From Rhabdothermincola sediminis (lineage in GTDB: Bacteria; Actinomycetota; Acidimicrobiia; Acidimicrobiales; Acidimicrobilacustridaceae), in NCBI RefSeq assembly GCF_014805525.1, contig NZ_JACFSZ010000019.1:1-64000 (forward strand): a DNA stretch of 64,000 nucleotides, read 5' to 3'. Below the pieces are notes generated by a model that did not search any database, was not told where the DNA came from, and worked only from the letters and a program-made list of their open reading frames with translations. This document shows, piece after piece, positions 61,739-64,000 of the stretch. A program made the position numbers and the translations under genes. Each line of letters begins with the position of its first letter. Positions within the stretch are counted from its first letter, which is position 1.

Positions 61739-63340
61739 ATGGGAGACCGACGGGAGCGACTCGCCTACGAACGCCGATGGCTGATCCTGGCGGTGCTGTG
61801 CTTCAGCCTGCTGGTGATCGTGCTCGACAACTCGATCCTGAACGTGGCCATCCCGACGATCGTGCGGGACCTCGACGCCACCAACACCCAGCTGCAGTGG
61901 ATGGTCGATTCCTACACGCTGATCTTCGCCGGCCTGCTGCTCACCGCCGGCGCGCTGGGCGATCGGTTCGGGCGCCGCGGGGCGTTGCAGATCGGCTTTT
62001 TGATCTTCGGAGGCGGATCGGCCCTATCGGCGCTGGCTGGCACCGCCGACCATCTCATCGCCACCCGGGCCTTGATGGGTGCCGGAGCGGCGCTCATCAT
62101 GCCGGCCACGCTCTCGATCATCACCAACGTCTTCCCCGCTGAGGAGCGGGGCCGGGCGATAGGAGTGTGGGCGGGCGTCGCCGGCCTGGGTGGAGCGCTC
62201 GGACCACTGACCGGCGGGTTCCTGGTCGAGCACTTCTACTGGGGCTCGGTGTTCTTGGTGAACATCCCCATCGTCGCCATCGGGGTGATCGCCGGGTTCT
62301 TCCTGATCCCAACCTCGAAGGACCCTGCCGCCCCGCGACTCGACATCGCCGGCGCCGCGCTGTCGATCATCGGCCTGACTGCGCTGCTCTACGCGATCAT
62401 CGAGGCGCCCGCCGAGGGGTGGTCGGACCCGAAGATCCTCGGAGGATTCGCGGCTGGCGCTGCGCTGCTGGTGGTGTTCGCCCTGTGGGAGCGACACACC
62501 GATGCACCGATGCTCGACGTGAGCTTCTTCAAGAACCCGAGGTTCACCGCCGCGAGCTCCTCGATCACCCTGGTCTTCTTCGCCATGTTCGGCTCTATCT
62601 TCCTGCTCACCCAGTACATGCAGTTCACCCTCGGGTTCGAGCCGTTCGAGACCGGTCTGCGGATGCTGCCGTTCGCCGGGGCGATGATGATCACCGCTCC
62701 CACCAGCGCCCGGCTGGCCGAGCGGGTCGGGACCAAGGTGACCGTCGTGGCCGGGATGCTGCTGGTCACCGCGGGGTTGGTGACCATGACCACCCTGGCC
62801 GCCGACACCTCCTACCCGGCCCTCGTCTGGCGGCTGATGCTGGTGGCGATGGGCATGGGGTTGGTGATGGCCCCCGCTACCGAGTCGATCATGGGATCGC
62901 TGCCCCTGGCGAAAGCAGGTGTCGGCTCCGCGGTCAACGACACCACCCGGCAGGTGGGTGGGGCGCTCGGCGTGGCGGTGATCGGCAGTGTGCTCTCGTC
63001 CACCTACGGGCATCGGATCGAGGCGTTCTTCTCGGCCCACCCGGCACCGCCGGAGGCGCTGGCGGCGGCGAAGGGATCGCTGGGAGGGGCCATAGCCGTG
63101 GCTACGAACCTCCAAGGTGTCCCCGGGCTCTCCGCGCTGGCGGGCGACCTGCTCTCCACCGCCAACGAGGCGTTCATCGATGCTCTGCACCACGGCGTAC
63201 TCGTCGGGGCCGTGGTGACCATTCTCGGTGCGCTGGTGGCGGCGGTCTGGCTGCCACAGCGGGCCCGCGCCGAGGACGTGGCCAGCCAGGAAGTCGAGTA
63301 CGAGCTTGAATGGGACCTGGCTGAACAGCCCTCAGCCTGA
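61739..63340 (+). CDS. DHA2-family multidrug MFS transporter
   Basis: A 533-residue drug:proton antiporter of the 14-helix DHA2 group. The N-terminal helix ends in LDNSILNVAIPTIVRDLDA; the motif-A equivalent is GALGDRFGRRGALQIG; helix 5 contains the efflux motif region GLGGALGPLTGGFLVEHFYW. GAAGGAG precedes the ATG. Followed after 47 bases by a TetR regulator that probably controls it. Confidence 0.92.
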   Translation: MGDRRERLAYERRWLILAVLCFSLLVIVLDNSILNVAIPTIVRDLDATNTQLQWMVDSYTLIFAGLLLTAGALGDRFGRRGALQIGFLIFGGGSALSALAGTADHLIATRALMGAGAALIMPATLSIITNVFPAEERGRAIGVWAGVAGLGGALGPLTGGFLVEHFYWGSVFLVNIPIVAIGVIAGFFLIPTSKDPAAPRLDIAGAALSIIGLTALLYAIIEAPAEGWSDPKILGGFAAGAALLVVFALWERHTDAPMLDVSFFKNPRFTAASSSITLVFFAMFGSIFLLTQYMQFTLGFEPFETGLRMLPFAGAMMITAPTSARLAERVGTKVTVVAGMLLVTAGLVTMTTLAADTSYPALVWRLMLVAMGMGLVMAPATESIMGSLPLAKAGVGSAVNDTTRQVGGALGVAVIGSVLSSTYGHRIEAFFSAHPAPPEALAAAKGSLGGAIAVATNLQGVPGLSALAGDLLSTANEAFIDALHHGVLVGAVVTILGALVAAVWLPQRARAEDVASQEVEYELEWDLAEQPSA

Positions 63341-63387
63341 TCGGGATCCTGCACGGTCGGGATCCCACTCGATCTGTCGCTCGTCCG

Positions 63388-63975
63388 ATGAGCCAGCACA
63401 CCGAGCACCACCGACCGGGTCGCCCACGCAGCGAGGAAGCTGATGTCGCGATCTTCGACGCGACCCGCACCCTCTTCGGGGAGCTGGGCTACGGAGCATT
63501 GACCATCGAGCAAGTGGCGGCCCGAGCCGGGGTGGCGCGGTCGACCATCTACCGTCGGTTTCCGAACAAGGCGGAGCTGGTGATGGCTGCGCTCGAGGCG
63601 GCCATGCCAGCCGAGCCGCTGGTGCCCGACACCGGCACGCTCGAGGGCGACCTGTACCAGCTCGGCATCGGGCTGCGCGAGCTGCTCCGCTCGAGCCAGC
63701 TCGGCGCGATCTTGCCCGCCGCGATGACCGCTCGATCAACCCACCCGGAGCTGGCCGCACTGCACGAACGGTTCCTACGACGACGGCGCCGGCACGCGGT
63801 CGACGCCGTCCGCCGTGGGATCGAGCGAGGTGAGGTCCGCGCCGACGTGGACCCCGAACTGCTCATCGACTTGGTCGTCGGACCCGTCTTCCTGCGGGCC
63901 CTGCTGACCGGCGGGCGCCTCGACGATCGGGCGCTGCGCCGGCTCGCCCGGGCCGCCGTCGACGCTCATCGCTGA
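63388..63975 (+). CDS. TetR-family regulator of the DHA2 transporter
   Basis: A 195-residue regulator. The helix-turn-helix is LTIEQVAARAGVARSTIYRRFPNKAEL near residues 38-62, preceded by GRPRSEEADVAIFDATRTLF. The C-terminal domain (TetR_C) has LLIDLVVGPVFLRALLTGG. It follows the transporter in the same direction. Candidate operator at 61628-61645. Confidence 0.9.
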   Translation: MSQHTEHHRPGRPRSEEADVAIFDATRTLFGELGYGALTIEQVAARAGVARSTIYRRFPNKAELVMAALEAAMPAEPLVPDTGTLEGDLYQLGIGLRELLRSSQLGAILPAAMTARSTHPELAALHERFLRRRRRHAVDAVRRGIERGEVRADVDPELLIDLVVGPVFLRALLTGGRLDDRALRRLARAAVDAHR

Positions 63976-64000
63976 ACCGTCTGGCCCGATCTCCGGGGCA

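Noticed and set aside
1-64000. tRNA, rRNA, riboswitch or integrase/transposase genes
   Set aside because: No cloverleaf, conserved rRNA stretch, known riboswitch core, or transposase/integrase motif was recognised on either strand; short or divergent ncRNAs cannot be excluded by eye.

Overview
The window is about 70% G+C chromosomal DNA with dense, short-spaced operons, many GTG starts, frequent 4-base ATGA/GTGA gene overlaps and an F420-type nitroreductase-like protein. Together with a recC-recB-recD order, a DUF2252 protein, ECF41-type sigma factor and RCC1/Calx-beta secreted protein, this suggests a high-GC actinomycete, most likely the class Acidimicrobiia (inferred from content, not from a marker gene). 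No rRNA, tRNA, CRISPR array or complete transposon was seen.

Layout. 0.1-8.9 kb: a complete recCBD operon. 8.9-11.5 kb: divergent GlcD-type FAD oxidase and FAD/NAD oxidoreductase. 11.7-14.4 kb: a large secreted Calx-beta/RCC1 propeller protein between two gene relics (an SDR with its middle deleted and a frameshifted PIN toxin). 14.5-21.5 kb: an accessory region that reads as a decaying defence island. It holds the C-terminal half of an SNF2/DUF3883 helicase without its motor, a translationally coupled 540-residue coiled-coil partner, a small unknown gene, a HEPN-like gene, a 28-codon stub of a DUF1156 methyltransferase, a sigma-like/HTH pair and an intact MntA-HepT toxin-antitoxin module.

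21.5-30.3 kb: a MarR regulator, a frameshifted 4Fe-4S/CDGSH protein, YceI, a kinase plus class III aminotransferase pair, a DUF7144-like membrane protein, glutamate decarboxylase, DUF2252 and a DHOD-like oxidoreductase. 30.3-41.5 kb: NifJ (pyruvate:ferredoxin oxidoreductase), coupled to the DHOD-like gene, a GH3 glycosidase, TetR, a GH65 phosphorylase coupled to a universal stress protein, and a LuxR regulator. 41.5-49.4 kb: an F420-type protein, two intact and one decayed ArsR-SRPBCC module, a secreted lipase, an MFS transporter, DUF1801, and a SnoaL-ECF41 sigma operon.

49.7-64 kb: a frameshifted phosphotransferase, a DUF35/thiolase operon, a Phd-PIN toxin-antitoxin pair, a GGDEF protein, a short Cys-rich protein whose start lies under a CsoR-like palindrome, PhoD, a membrane protein, an orphan peptide-binding lipoprotein, a 1-Cys peroxiredoxin, a RibD-type reductase, a VapBC pair, and a DHA2 transporter with a TetR regulator. 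Recurrent themes are toxin-antitoxin modules (three intact, one relic), small regulator-plus-effector pairs whose operators overlap start codons, and several genes caught in the act of decay.
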